Shown here: positions 1-12,500 of the stretch, piece after piece
Numbering within the stretch: the first letter of the stretch is position 1
Layout of the letters: every line of letters begins with the position of its first letter
NCBI GenBank assembly: GCA_021234535.1
Contig: CM037846.1
Location: forward strand, 18,803,814 to 18,867,813
Origin: Stichopus chloronotus
Taxonomy: Eukaryota; Echinodermata; Holothuroidea; Aspidochirotida; Stichopodidae
Direction: 5' to 3'
DNA length: 64,000 nt
Notes under the pieces: model-generated
Told to the model about the DNA's origin: nothing
Database searches by the model: none
The model's input: only the letters and a program-made list of their open reading frames with translations
Position numbers and translations under genes: made by a program

Positions 1-270
1 AAACTGATCCAGGCAAAACTTGTCTGGTGTGACCATCTGCAGTGCTTCTAACAGCACTGCTGCTTCTTCATTTAACTATGAAACTGCTACCTCAAGCAGC
101 ACTTCCATGATTCACTGGAGAGCAACTGATGAAACATATAAGCATCCATAGCATAAAAAGGTTTTCAGAGTTTTAGACTTTTTCCCCCCAGTGTCTCTAG
201 ATGACCTTTGACCTCTACCAAAACCAATAGGGCACACTTTCTCAATATAAAAAACCAACAGACTAAATTT
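1..270. repeat. Interspersed repeat fragments at the left edge
   Basis: Bases 1-160 resemble 44345-44505 (shared aacttgtctggt, gctgcttcttcattt and cttccatgatt). Bases about 195-260 match the ~145-bp family (gatgacctttgacctctacc, accaataggg). At 44765-44830 the same kind of ~145-bp fragment follows the second copy, so the pair looks like one repeat present twice in the window. Confidence 0.7.
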
Positions 271-281
271 GATTTCATTCG

Positions 282-381
282 NNNNNNNNNNNNNNNNNNN
301 NNNNNNNNNNNNNNNNNNNNNNNNNNNNNNNNNNNNNNNNNNNNNNNNNNNNNNNNNNNNNNNNNNNNNNNNNNNNNNNNN
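282..381. other. Assembly gap (100 Ns)
   Basis: Exactly 100 N characters, the usual placeholder for a gap of unknown length. It lies next to a fragment of the ~145-bp repeat family, which probably broke the assembly. Confidence 0.98.
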
Positions 382-458
382 ACACACTATCATAGCATCC
401 ACCTTTTATCACATTTCCAATGGGGTTCAATTATTAAATCTCCATGACATGTAATTAC

Positions 459-512
459 CCATTGTCGTGGTAGTCGCTTCTGTAGTTTCTTCTGCTGCAG
501 TTGTTGATGGAG
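459..512 (-). CDS. Exon 30: PTS mini-exon P4
   Basis: The exon is 54 nt, phase 1-1, peptide APSTTAAEETTEATTTTMG. It is outside the tandem duplication and is the most Thr-rich exon seen. Acceptor ggttttcacag, donor G|gtaatt, both shared with P2. The gene continues beyond the left edge, after the assembly gap. Confidence 0.65.
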
Positions 513-3500
513 CTGTGAAAACCAAAATGTCTTTATTCACTGACTTATAAGTTGAATTGACACACTCACATGGCTTAATAGATGGCACCAAGTAATGAAA
601 CAGGATAAATGCAACCACCTCCAAGCAAAACCCAAACAAAGTAATACAAAGCATCTATCCTAAACATAGTTTTTATAGCTGCAATTAAGTATTCTTTCAG
701 GAAGAATAAAGAAAGAATAACACAAGTAAAGAAAATTTACACCTACATCCCTACACTGGAGATCACCAGTAAAAACCTCAACCAGAGAATCCTCAGAGGT
801 CTGTTCAGGTTGATAGTTAAGAATATTATAAAGATATAGAGTCTTCTTCTCGACCAAGCGGACATCACCTTGAACTGGTAAGAATGGGAAAAAATACCAT
901 GGGGCCTATACTTGACTTTGAACTGGTTAGAATGACAGACAGATAAATGAGTGACAGTGGGAGATCACAATAGCTTAAGAATATGAAAGCTTGATTCAGC
1001 TAAAACAAAACAAAAAATGAGCTAAAAAAATTAGCAATACTCAAAAGCAATGTCATCTCCTGTTGTCTTATCAATGTAACATGAAGTTTACTAAAGCAAT
1101 CATTAGTCATAGCTACACTTACCTGGTTGACTTGACATAACAGTTGCTACAAATTCCTGATGGCCTGAAACATAAAAGGTTTCCAAAATGTAAGAGAGAC
1201 ATACTGAGTACTTATTCTTATCAAAGAAAAAATAATATCAAATCAAATCTATGAAAGACAGGAGTGTCAAACTCTCAACAGTTTCAACTCAATGAAGTCC
1301 CAAAGGCAATTAATGGACTTGAAATCAAAATGAAACAAACTGTAGAATGATAGAAGGGATTCTCTGAAAGGGTTTGATGAGACTAATTGCATGGCTATCT
1401 CACAACATTTCAAACATTCAGGTTTGGGTAAAATAATCTACATTTTCAAAGGGAAATATTCTTTTTTTACTAAGAGAACATCATTCCACAATAAGATGTC
1501 TCCCATTGAATGTTGTCCATTATACCCAGGCATTACTACAGCACTGGTTTTTTTTTCCCATTTCTTGCCCAACAAGTCATCCAGTTGGAGTGGGATACTG
1601 ATGAATATGGCTCTAACTAAGGGATGTCCATTTCCTTATTTGATTTTCTGTGAGCCCGACTTAATGCAGATGGAAGTCAGGAGGAATGAATCTATAATTA
1701 ACTTAATACAGAATGTAATGTTTGGAGAAAAAAATAGTCTTCATACTTAATTTTCTCTTTCATTTGAAACCAATCTAGAAAGCAACATCAATGCCACTTT
1801 TCTTTCAGGAGAAATTTCATTATTAAAAGTGTTAATTACTCTAGAGAGAAGATTGATGTAGTTTTTCCCAAAAAATTATATTAAAGACAAATGTGGGTAT
1901 TTACTGTAAATTCTGCATGTTTACCACAGAAACAGGTTTTGCTGCAATGACAGTTTTCCCTAAGATGGGCCATTTTTCTTTTTTTTCTTTTTTTGGCAAA
2001 TAGATCATGGTATGGTACTTTTTATTTTAAGAGGTAAAGCCAGTCCTGCAGCAAACTTTTGAATATGCAAGAATAACAGCACATCCTGCTTTACATAATT
2101 TCATTCAAGATGTAAAGTTTACAATTTTTATCACTTGAACTTTTCAAATCAGGATATCCATGCATTCTCAGAAAAGAAAGTTTCAAATTTTTTACTGCGC
2201 ATATGCACAAGCGTGTGTTAAATGTTGCCTCAGATGTCAAAAGGGAGGTGACAACTAATAAGGCATATATATAGTAATCCTATAAGACATTATATTCTTT
2301 GCAACTTATAGTGAAGGAAAGTGAACAAATCATGCATATTTAACTTTCATCTAAGGCTAGTATATACTGATAGAATAGAAAGAAAGAAAATGCATTTAAA
2401 TTGCTTCATATTGATGGCTTCAGTTCAGTGAAAGAGGACACATGTCACTTAAAATATCCTTTCAGAGAGATCATTGTATTTCACTGTCAGTATTATGTCA
2501 AGTACTAATACAGTTTCAAGTATATCACAAATTAATAGATAACATTTTGCATCTATCTAGTCCAATGCATTCTCCCTTTTTGGAAGGCAGTGCTGAGATA
2601 TCCAAATCACCTTGGATTACAGATAAATGATCAATGTTTGCCCAAAGCTGATACAGCTAAAAGATAAATGTTTGCTGCTTCCTTAACCAGTTAACCACAG
2701 AATGGAAATATTGTAACTTACATCCCACAGTGGAATTAATTTTGCAAAATGTCTTTTTTGGTACATTACAAGTTAACACGACACAAATATGACACTGTAA
2801 ATAGGCCCTACTTAACACAAAAATACGTCATCACATTATTTTTCTCCTCTTCTGAAGCAAACACATGCCAAAGACAGTATCTTTATCTTACTTGTAGGAA
2901 TTTTTTCTAAATCACAAGTCCTGCTCAGAAATTCTACTCTTCCTCATCAAAGTTTTCTGAGTCACTATTGGACTAAAATTGTAGTAAATTAAACCCTTCA
3001 GGGCTTATATCGAAAATCTTGCTTTTCTTGTTAATAGAGAAGGCCACTGCAATATTGAAATCAGGACGAAAATACCCAATGTGGTCCTTTGCAGAGAGAA
3101 GTGCAAGCAACGCAGTGAGCCCAAGAACACTTCCAGGCTCTTCCTAGATGATCAACATACAATTTGAGGTGGAATATACCACTTCCTGTGGCAAGTATGA
3201 ACATATAATGGGGCTAGAACATTCACTGTGCACAACAAGCAATTGTTTAAAGGTGTAATGTTGATTAGCTAGAGGTTACGTGATGTAGTTTTCTGCATGT
3301 ATTACAGGATGTATATATCCGTCTTACACACTAGCGTGTACTTAACATGAGACGAATATATTTACGTCTTACTCAGATAACTGGTTAAATGCTATTGATG
3401 TATGACCATCAAAATGTATTTTGTTTTCTGGAGAAAACAAAAATCTAAACACCAATATGGAGGTTTATCAATTAACATGCGAATCATTTTGCTTGTTTGA

Positions 3501-6500
3501 GATACTTAACTCATCGTGACTGCATCTCATAAGTACAATTTACCAAATGCAAATGTTAAAAAAAAGGGTGATTCCAAGAAATCACATGTCATACCACCAT
3601 TCCCAGAGGTGGGTTACTGTTTAGAGTGTAAAATTGTATTATCTAAAATAAAACTTCAGTAACTGCCAGTGAAATTAGAAATTTTAAATTACAGATACAA
3701 GTGGGAAATCATGATTGATTTGATCTAATCAATGTTCAGGCATATCATTTTCAAGGAAATGATTTATATGAAATGTACCAAATGAGTAAAGAAATATTTT
3801 TAAATTACTGCAAATGACTATAAACAATTGTGTGATGAGCACCTAAAAAAGGGTGGCTTGAAACAGACGTGACAGAATTAAACTCTGAAGCACAATCCAG
3901 TAGAATTGTTTATATCTATTACCCATATAAAACATGGATTTTCAAGAGTTTGATGAGAATGCAAATACAGTGTCAAGCATTGCAGTGTGAAAATTTCTTT
4001 TGTTTGGTCTACACATCTCCTAATTACTTTCCATCTGGCTTACACATTGGTTATATCAGTATTTCAAGAAAACAAAATATATCTTTCCAAAACAACCCTA
4101 GGGGAGTAAATTTTGCCATTGACCTTGAAATACGAGTCAAAGAAACAAAGTATAACATACGACGTACCAAGTGAATCCATCTCTTGATGTCATGAATTTG
4201 CATACTTAGCCAATGGTTATTCATGATGCAAGTGTAAGACACAAATTTGCCTGTAAGATGGTTAATCTTTTATGGATTTTGAGGGATACTGGGGCTATTT
4301 TCAACATGTTCAGTGCTTAAAAAGGAACACTTGCACAACATTTCCAACAGCCTAAATATTGAAAATAATTATTTCCAACAAATTAAAAATCAGCGAGAAA
4401 CACTCTTCCATTTTATTATGTGAATTACTGAATTTTTCATCTATTTTCGACTCTATATCAATTGACAATAGAAGTGGCGATTTTCGACCTAAATTACCCA
4501 TTGTTTATGTGAGAGAGTGGAGTAAAAGACATACCTCTGTGTATGCAGTTCAAATGCATACATCATACAAATTAACCAATGACTGTTTTTTTAATTCCTA
4601 TTTAAAAATGAAAGTTGATATCTACAGTCAGCTTTAGAATGTGACAGATAAGAAAATTATCAAGATATGGAGGCCTCTTGCACACCAAATGGATATGACT
4701 TTCAATTGGTAAGATCAAGAACAAATTTTGTGGGGCATACACTTGAAACAAAGGCTGCATAAACCAGGGAGCTGCAATTTAGAAGGAGATACATTGGAAA
4801 GATCATGGGAACACCTAATATCCCCGTGTTGACCCATGAATGTTCTCATAAACACCTAATGTTAAGAACAAGTTCATCTGACTCTAAGCCATGTATTATC
4901 CCAGCTGGCAGCTCAAGACAACTTGTGGTAGAGTTCAAAGTGAGCCCAGTTGTTTCCCCTTTAACTCCAGGACAAGTAATTACCTCGATTCGTGGTGCTC
5001 CCTTCTGTAGTTTCCTCAGTCACAGTTGTTGAGAAAGCTGTGAAAAATAAAATTTTCCTTCCTGCAATTGACAAGCTCTAATGAGTTAAAGATGACAACA
5101 TCTCATGAGACAAACATACAAAATAACCCTGTTACAAGACAAACTTCTCTAACACATTTTCCATCTTCCTGCACATAAGGTATACAACAAATTGGTTGAC
5201 TCAACTGTCTGGTTCTCTTCAGCATGGCATATGCTTGTTAACAGACACTTTGCAGGTACAACACTAATTTATTAATCATCACACATAACATTGAGACTGA
5301 CATCTTACAAGGTCACTACATATTTGCTGAAAATGTGTGAAGAGCCAACTCAAAGTGTTCAAAAGTACAGTTGACTCTACGTAACACATTTTTCCGACCA
5401 CACATCAACAGAGCACAATTCTTATTTTTTATAGTAGCTGAAAGTAGAGGTGATCATACAAACCTGTAGAAGTTGTAGCTTCTGTTGTTGGTGATGCTGT
5501 TGTTGAGGATACTTAATGAGGAAATGAGTAAATAGAAATGTTTTTAGGTTTGTCTTTAATAAGATCTTACAACAACCACAAACTTCCCATATATAGATAC
5601 CAGATAGTTTTTTATAAACTAATCTTTCACCTTCAAAGTGCAACGTAATTACCTTTCAAGAAAATACAGAGCAGGAAAATAAAAAAAAAATATATGTCAC
5701 AAGTCAGCAACATCAGGGTCAATTATGTAATAACAGCCGCACCCATATATACCCATAGTGTTAGAAACTGTTGGGCGGAAATTTGAACCATTGTGTTTTC
5801 TATGAGAAGTTCATTTCAAAATGTCAAGGATATGAATGAAAATGGTTGAAAATACTATAAACAAGCCAAAGAGACAGGTTCCTTGCCTGGAATTCTCCTG
5901 CAAATGGATAATGTTCACATGATAAGTACAAACTGAAATGTATTAGCAAAATATGAATGATAAAGCTTATATCATTCATCTAACACCTTAAAATAGTGAT
6001 ATACCATTCAAGATCTGGCAATTTTGAAATTATTAAATGATTCCATTGTAAGATATGGCTAGCACAAAATCAATGTACTATCTATTTGGAAACTGCCACA
6101 GAAACGATTCCATTTCTACAAGTGGACAGCTGGCGATTACAGGCCTTTTTCCTCTCTTGTATATGGGGCTGCTTTGCACAGAGTTTCAAAAGAGGGATGA
6201 CCTATATTTTTCTCGGTAATGTTCAAGTCTTACAGTATACCATTTTCTCTGCTGTAAGCTTGGTTACTGGCTAAAATGCCAGCACTGATGCCAAAGAAAA
6301 AGAGATTCCTACACTGTCTTCATATCCTAAACCAGTTTCTACAAAACCCACCATCAACAACATTCAGAACTATCAGCATAAAACAGAACAAGAAATTGAT
6401 ACTATCAAAATCTTTTTCTACCAGGGAGTTTAAAATTATTCTGACAATTATAAACTACTTGGGGATTATGCTGACAGAGCACATGCAGCTTGCCTACAAT

Positions 6501-9500
6501 ACTTTACTACAGTAAATTTGTCCTCGACCAAAAACAATAGGGACCACCTACTCAATATGTCCAACCCACACACCAAGTATGACATCAGTCACAGTTATCC
6601 TTCTGGAGATATCGTGTTGACAAGGTTTTTACAGTTTGACCCATGGTGACCTCAAATGACCTTTGACCTCGACCAGAAACAATAGGGACTATCTGCTCAA
6701 TATGTCCAACCCACACACCAGGTATGACATCAGTCACAGTTATCCTTCTGGAGATATCGTGTTGACAAGGTTTTTACAGTTTGACCCATGGTGACCTCAA
6801 ATGACCTTTGACCTCGACCAGAAACAATAGGGACTATCTGCTTAATATGTCCAACCCACACACCAAGTATGACATCAGTCACAGTTATCCTTCTGGAGAT
6901 ATCGTGTTGACAAGGTTTTTACAGTTTGACCCATGGTGACCTCAAATGACCTTTGGCCTCGACCAAAAACAATAGGAACCTTCTACTTAATATGTCCAAC
7001 CCACACACCAAGTATGACATCAGTCACAGTTATCCTTCTGGAGATATTGTGTTTACAAGGTTTTCTCATTCTGACCTGTGGTGACCTCAAATGAACTTTC
7101 ACCTTGACCAAAAACAATAGGGACCTTCTATATCATATGGGCATTCCACATGCCAAGTATGAAATCCCTCAGAGTTACCCTTCTTGAGATATTGTGTTTA
7201 CAAGCAAAGGCGTCACATACACACGCACACACACACACGCACGACATCACCATCGCATAGATTCCTTGCCTGCCTTCGGCAATGAATCAAAAACCTCAAC
7301 CAGAGAATCCTCAGAGGTCTGTTCAGGTTGATAGTTAAGAATATTATAAAGATATAGAGGCTTCTTCTCGACCAAGCGGACATCACCTTGAACTGGTAAG
7401 AATGGGAAAAAATACCATGGGGCCTATACTTGACTTTGAACTGGTTAGAGTGACAGACAGATAAATGAGTGACAGTGGGAGATCACAATAGCTTAAGAAT
7501 ATGAAAGCTTGATTCAGCTAAAACAAAAAAAAAATGAGCTAAAAAAATTAGCAATACTCCAAAGCAATGTCATCTCCTGTTGTCTTATCAATGTAACATG
7601 AAGTTTACTAAAGTAATCATTAGTCATAGCTACACTTACCTGGTTGACTTGAAATAGCAGTTGCTACAAATTCCTGATGGCCTGAAACATAAAAGGTTTG
7701 TAAAATGTAAGAGAGACATACTGAGTACTTATTCTTATCAAAGAAAAAATAATATCAAATCAAATCTATGAAAGACAGGAGTGTCAAACTCTCAACGGTT
7801 TCAACTCAATGAAGTCCCAAAGGCAATTAATGGACTTGAAATCAAAATGAAACAAACTGTAGAATGATAGAAGGGATTCTCTGAAAGGGTTTGATGAGAC
7901 TAATTGCATGGCTATCTCACCACATTTCAAACATTCAGGTTTGGGTAAAATAATCTACATTTTCAAAGGGAAATATTCTTTTTTTACTAAGAGAACATCA
8001 TTCCACAATAAGATGTCTCCCATTGAATGTTGTCCATTATACCCAGGCATTACTACAGCACTGGTTTTTTTTCCCATTTCTTGCCCAACAGGTCATCCAG
8101 TTGAAGTGGGATACTGATGAATATGGCTCTAACTAAGGGATGTCCATTTCCTTATTTGATTTTCTGTGAGCCCGACTTAATGCAGATGGAAGTTAGGAGA
8201 AATGAATCTATAATTAACTTAATACAGAATGTAAAGTTTGAAGAAAAAAAATAGTGTTCATACTTAATTTTCTCTTTCATTTGAAACCAATCTAGAAAGC
8301 AACATCAATGCCACTTTTCTTTCAGGAGAAATTTCATTATTAAAAGTGTTAATTACTCTAGAGAGAAGATTGATGTAGTTTTTCCCAAAAAATTATATTA
8401 AAGACAAATGTGGGTATTTACTGTAAATTCTGCATGTTTACCACAGAAACAGGTTTTGCTGCAATGACAGTTTTCCCTAAGATGGGCCATTTTTCATTTT
8501 TTTTTTTTTTTTGGCAAATAGATCATGGTATGGTACTTTTTATTTTAAGAGGTAAAGCCAGTCCTGCAGCAAACTTTTGAATATGCAAGAATAACAGCAC
8601 ATCCTGCTTTACATAATTTCATTCAAGATGTAAAGTTTACAATTTTTATCACTTGAACTTTTCAAATCAGGATATCCATGCATTCTCAGAAAAGAAAGTT
8701 TCAAATTTTTTACTGCGCGTATGCACAAGCGTGTGTTAAATGTTGCCTCAGATGTCAAAAGGGAGGTGACAACTAATAAGGCATATATATAGTAATCCTA
8801 TAAGACATTATATTCTTTGCAACTTATAGTGAAGGAAAGTGAACAAATCATGCATATTTAACTTTCATCTAAGGCTAGTATATACTGATAGAATAGAAAG
8901 AAAGAAAATGCATTTAAATTGCTTCATATTGATGGCTTCAGTTCAGTGAAAGAGGACACATGTCACTTAAAATATCCTTTCAGAGAGATCATTGTATTTC
9001 ACTGTCAGTATTATGTCAAGTACTAATACAGTTTCAAGTATATCACAAATTAATAGATAACATTTTGCATCTATCTAGTCTAATGCATTCTCCCTTTTTG
9101 GAAGGCAGTGCTGAGATATCCAAATCGCCTTGGATTACAGATAAATGATCAATGTTTGCCCAAAGCTGATACAGCTAAAAGATAAAAGTTTGCTGCTTCC
9201 TTAACCAGTTAACCACAGAATGGAAATATTGTAACTTACATCCCACAGTGGAATTAATTTTGTAAATGTCTTTTTTGGTACATTACAAGTTAACACGACA
9301 CAAATATGACACTGTAAATAGGCCCTACTTAACACAAAAATACGTCATCACATTATTTTTCTCCTCTTCTGAAGCAAACACATGCCAAAGACAGTATTTT
9401 TATCTTACTTGTAGGATTTTTTTCTAAATCACAAGTCCTGCTCAGAAATTCTACTCTTCCTCATCAAAGTTTTCTGAGTCACTATTGGACTAAAATTGTA

Positions 9501-12500
9501 GTAAATTAAACCCTTCAGGGCTTATATCGAAAATCTTGCTTTTCTTGTTAATAGAGAAGGCCACTGCAATATTGAAATCAGGACGAAAATACCCAACGTG
9601 GTCCTTTGCAGAGAGAAGTGCAAGCAACACAGTGAGCCCAAGAACACTTCCAGGCTCTTCCTAGATGATCAACATACAATTTGAGGTGGAATATACCACT
9701 TCCTGTGGCAAGTATGAACATATAATGGGGCTAGAACATTCACTGTGCACAACAAGCAATTGTTTAAAGGTGTAATGTTGATTAGCTAGAGGTTACGTGA
9801 TGTAGTTTTCTGCATATATTACAGGATGTTTATATCCGTCTTACACACTAGCGTGTACTTAACATGAGACGAATATATTTACGTCTTACTCAGATAACTG
9901 GTTAAATGCTATTGATGTATGACCATCAAAATGTATTTTGTTTTCTGGAGAAAACAAAATCTAAAACACCAATATGGAGGTTTATCAATTAACATGCGAA
10001 TCATTTTGCTTGTTTGAGATCCTTAACTCATCGTGATTGCATCTCATAAGTACAATTTACCAAATGCAAATGTTAAAAAAAAGGGTGATTCCAAGAAATC
10101 ACATGTCATACCACCATTCCCAGAGGTGGGTTTACTGTCTAAAGTGTAAAATTGAATTATCTAAAATAAAACTTCAGTAATTGCCAGTGAAATTAGAAAT
10201 TTTAAATTACAGATACAAGTGGGAAATCATGATTGATTTGATCTAATCAATGTTCAGGCATATCATTTTCAAGGAAATGATTTATATGAAATGTACCAAA
10301 TGAGTAAAAAAATATTTTTAAATTACTGCAAATGACTATAAACAATTGTGTGATGAGCACCTAAAAAAGGGTGGCTTGAAACAGACGTGACAGATTGAAA
10401 CTCTGAAGCACAATCCAGTAGAATTGTTTATATCTATTACCCATATAAAACATGGATTTTCAAGAGTTTGATGAGAATGCAAATACTGTGTCAAGCATTG
10501 CAGTGTGAAAATTTCTTTTGTTTGGTCTACACGTCTCCTAATTACTTTCCATCTGGCTTACACATTGGTTATATCAGTATTTCAAGAAAACAAAATATAT
10601 CTTTCCAAAACAACCCTAGGGGAGTAAATTTTGCCATTGACCTTGAAATACGAGTCAAAGAAACAAAGTATAACATACGACGTACCAAGTGAATCCATCT
10701 CTTGATGTCATGAATTTGCATACTTAGCCAATGGTTATTCATGATGCAAGTGTAAGACACAAATTTGCCTGTAAGATGGTTAATCTTTTATGGATTTTGA
10801 GGGATACTGGGGCTATTTTCAACATGTTCAGTGCTTAAAAAGGAACACTTGCACAACATTTCCAACAGCCTAAATATTGAAAATAATTATTTCCAACAAA
10901 TTAGAAATCAGCGAGAAACACTCTTCCATTTTATTATGTGAATTACTGAATTTTTCATCTATTTTCGACTCTATATCAATTGACAATAGAAGTGGCGATT
11001 TTCGACCTAAATTACCCATTGTTTATGTGAGAGAGTGGAGTAAAAGACATACCTCTGTGTATGCAGTTCAAATGCATACATCATACAAATTAACCAATGA
11101 CTGTTTTTTTAATTCCTATTTAAAAATTTCTGACAGTTGATATCTACAGTCAGCTTTAGAATGTGACAGATAAGAAAATTATCAAGATATGGAGGCCTCT
11201 TGCACACCAAATGGATATGACTTTCAATTGGTAAGATCAAGAACAAATTTTGTGGGGCATACACTTGAAACAAAGGCTGCGTAAACCAGGGAGCTGCAAT
11301 TTAGAAGGAGATACATTGGAAAGATCATGGGAACACCTAATATCCCCGTGTTGAACCATGAATGTTCTCATAAACACCTAATGTTAAGAACAAGTTCATC
11401 TGACTCTAAGCCATGTATTATCCCAGCTGGCAGCTCAAGACAACTTGTGGTAGAGTTCAAAGTGAGCTCAGTTGTTTCCCCTTTAACTCCAGGACAAGTA
11501 ATTACCTCGATTTGTGGTGCCCCCTTCTGTAGTTTCCTCAGTCACAGTTGTTGAGAAAGCTGTGAAAAACAAAATTTTCCTTCCTGCAATTGACAAGCTC
11601 TAATGAGTTAAAGATGACAACATCTCATGAGACAAACATACAAAATAACCCTGTTACAAGACAAACTTCTCTAACACATTTTCCATCTTCCTGCACATAA
11701 GGTATACAACAAATTGGTTGACTCAACTGTCTGGTTCTCTTCAGCATGGCATATGCTTGTTAACAGACACTTTGCAGGTACAACACTAATTTATTAATCA
11801 TCACACATAACATTGAGACTGACATCTTACAAGGTCACTACATATTTGCTGAAAATGTGTGAAGAGCCAACTCAAAGTGTTCAAAAGTACAGTTGACTCT
11901 ACGTAACACATTTTTCCGACCACACATCAACAGAGCACAATTCTTATTTTTTATAGTAGCTGAAAGTAGAGGTGATCATACAAACCTGTAGAAGTTGTAG
12001 CTTCTGTTGTTGGTGATGCTGTTGTTGAGGATACTTAATGAGGAAATGAGTAAATAGAAATGTTTTTAAGTTTGTCTTTAATAAGATCTTACAACAACCA
12101 CAAACTTCCCATATATAGATACCAGATAGTTTTTTATAAACTAATCTTTCACCTTCAAAGTGCAACGTAATTACCTTTCAAGAAAATACAGAGCAGGAAA
12201 ATAAAAAAAAAATATATGTCACAAGTCAGCAACATCAGGGTCAATTATGAAATAACAGCCGCACCCATATATACCCATAGTGTTAGAAACTGTTGGCCGG
12301 AAATTTGAACCAATGTGTTTTCTATGAGAAGTTCATTTTAAAATGTCAAGGATATGAATGAAAATGGTTGAAAATAATATAAACAAGCCAAAGAGACAGG
12401 TTCCTTGCCTGGAATTCTCCTGCAAATGGATAATGTTCACATGATAAGTACAAACTGAAATGTATTAGCAAAATATGAATGATAAAGCTTATATCATTCA

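Larger units (their letters stand above)
771..6504. repeat. Tandem duplication, copy A (5.7 kb)
   Basis: The unit starts aaaaacctcaaccagaga and ends gcttgcctacaatact. It matches 7289-13025 nearly base for base, with scattered substitutions and small indels. It carries exons 27-29. Confidence 0.95.

Noticed and set aside
785..830. Possible extra mini-exon (TSEDSLVE) at the start of duplication copy A, also in copy B
   Set aside because: It reads only in phase 0; in the phase 1-1 series it meets a stop at once, so it cannot join the neighbouring mini-exons.
2700..2920. Donor-like sites (gtaagtt, gtaagat) in copy A as further PTS exons
   Set aside because: Phase 1 readings contain stops, and copy B carries an indel that changes the frame.
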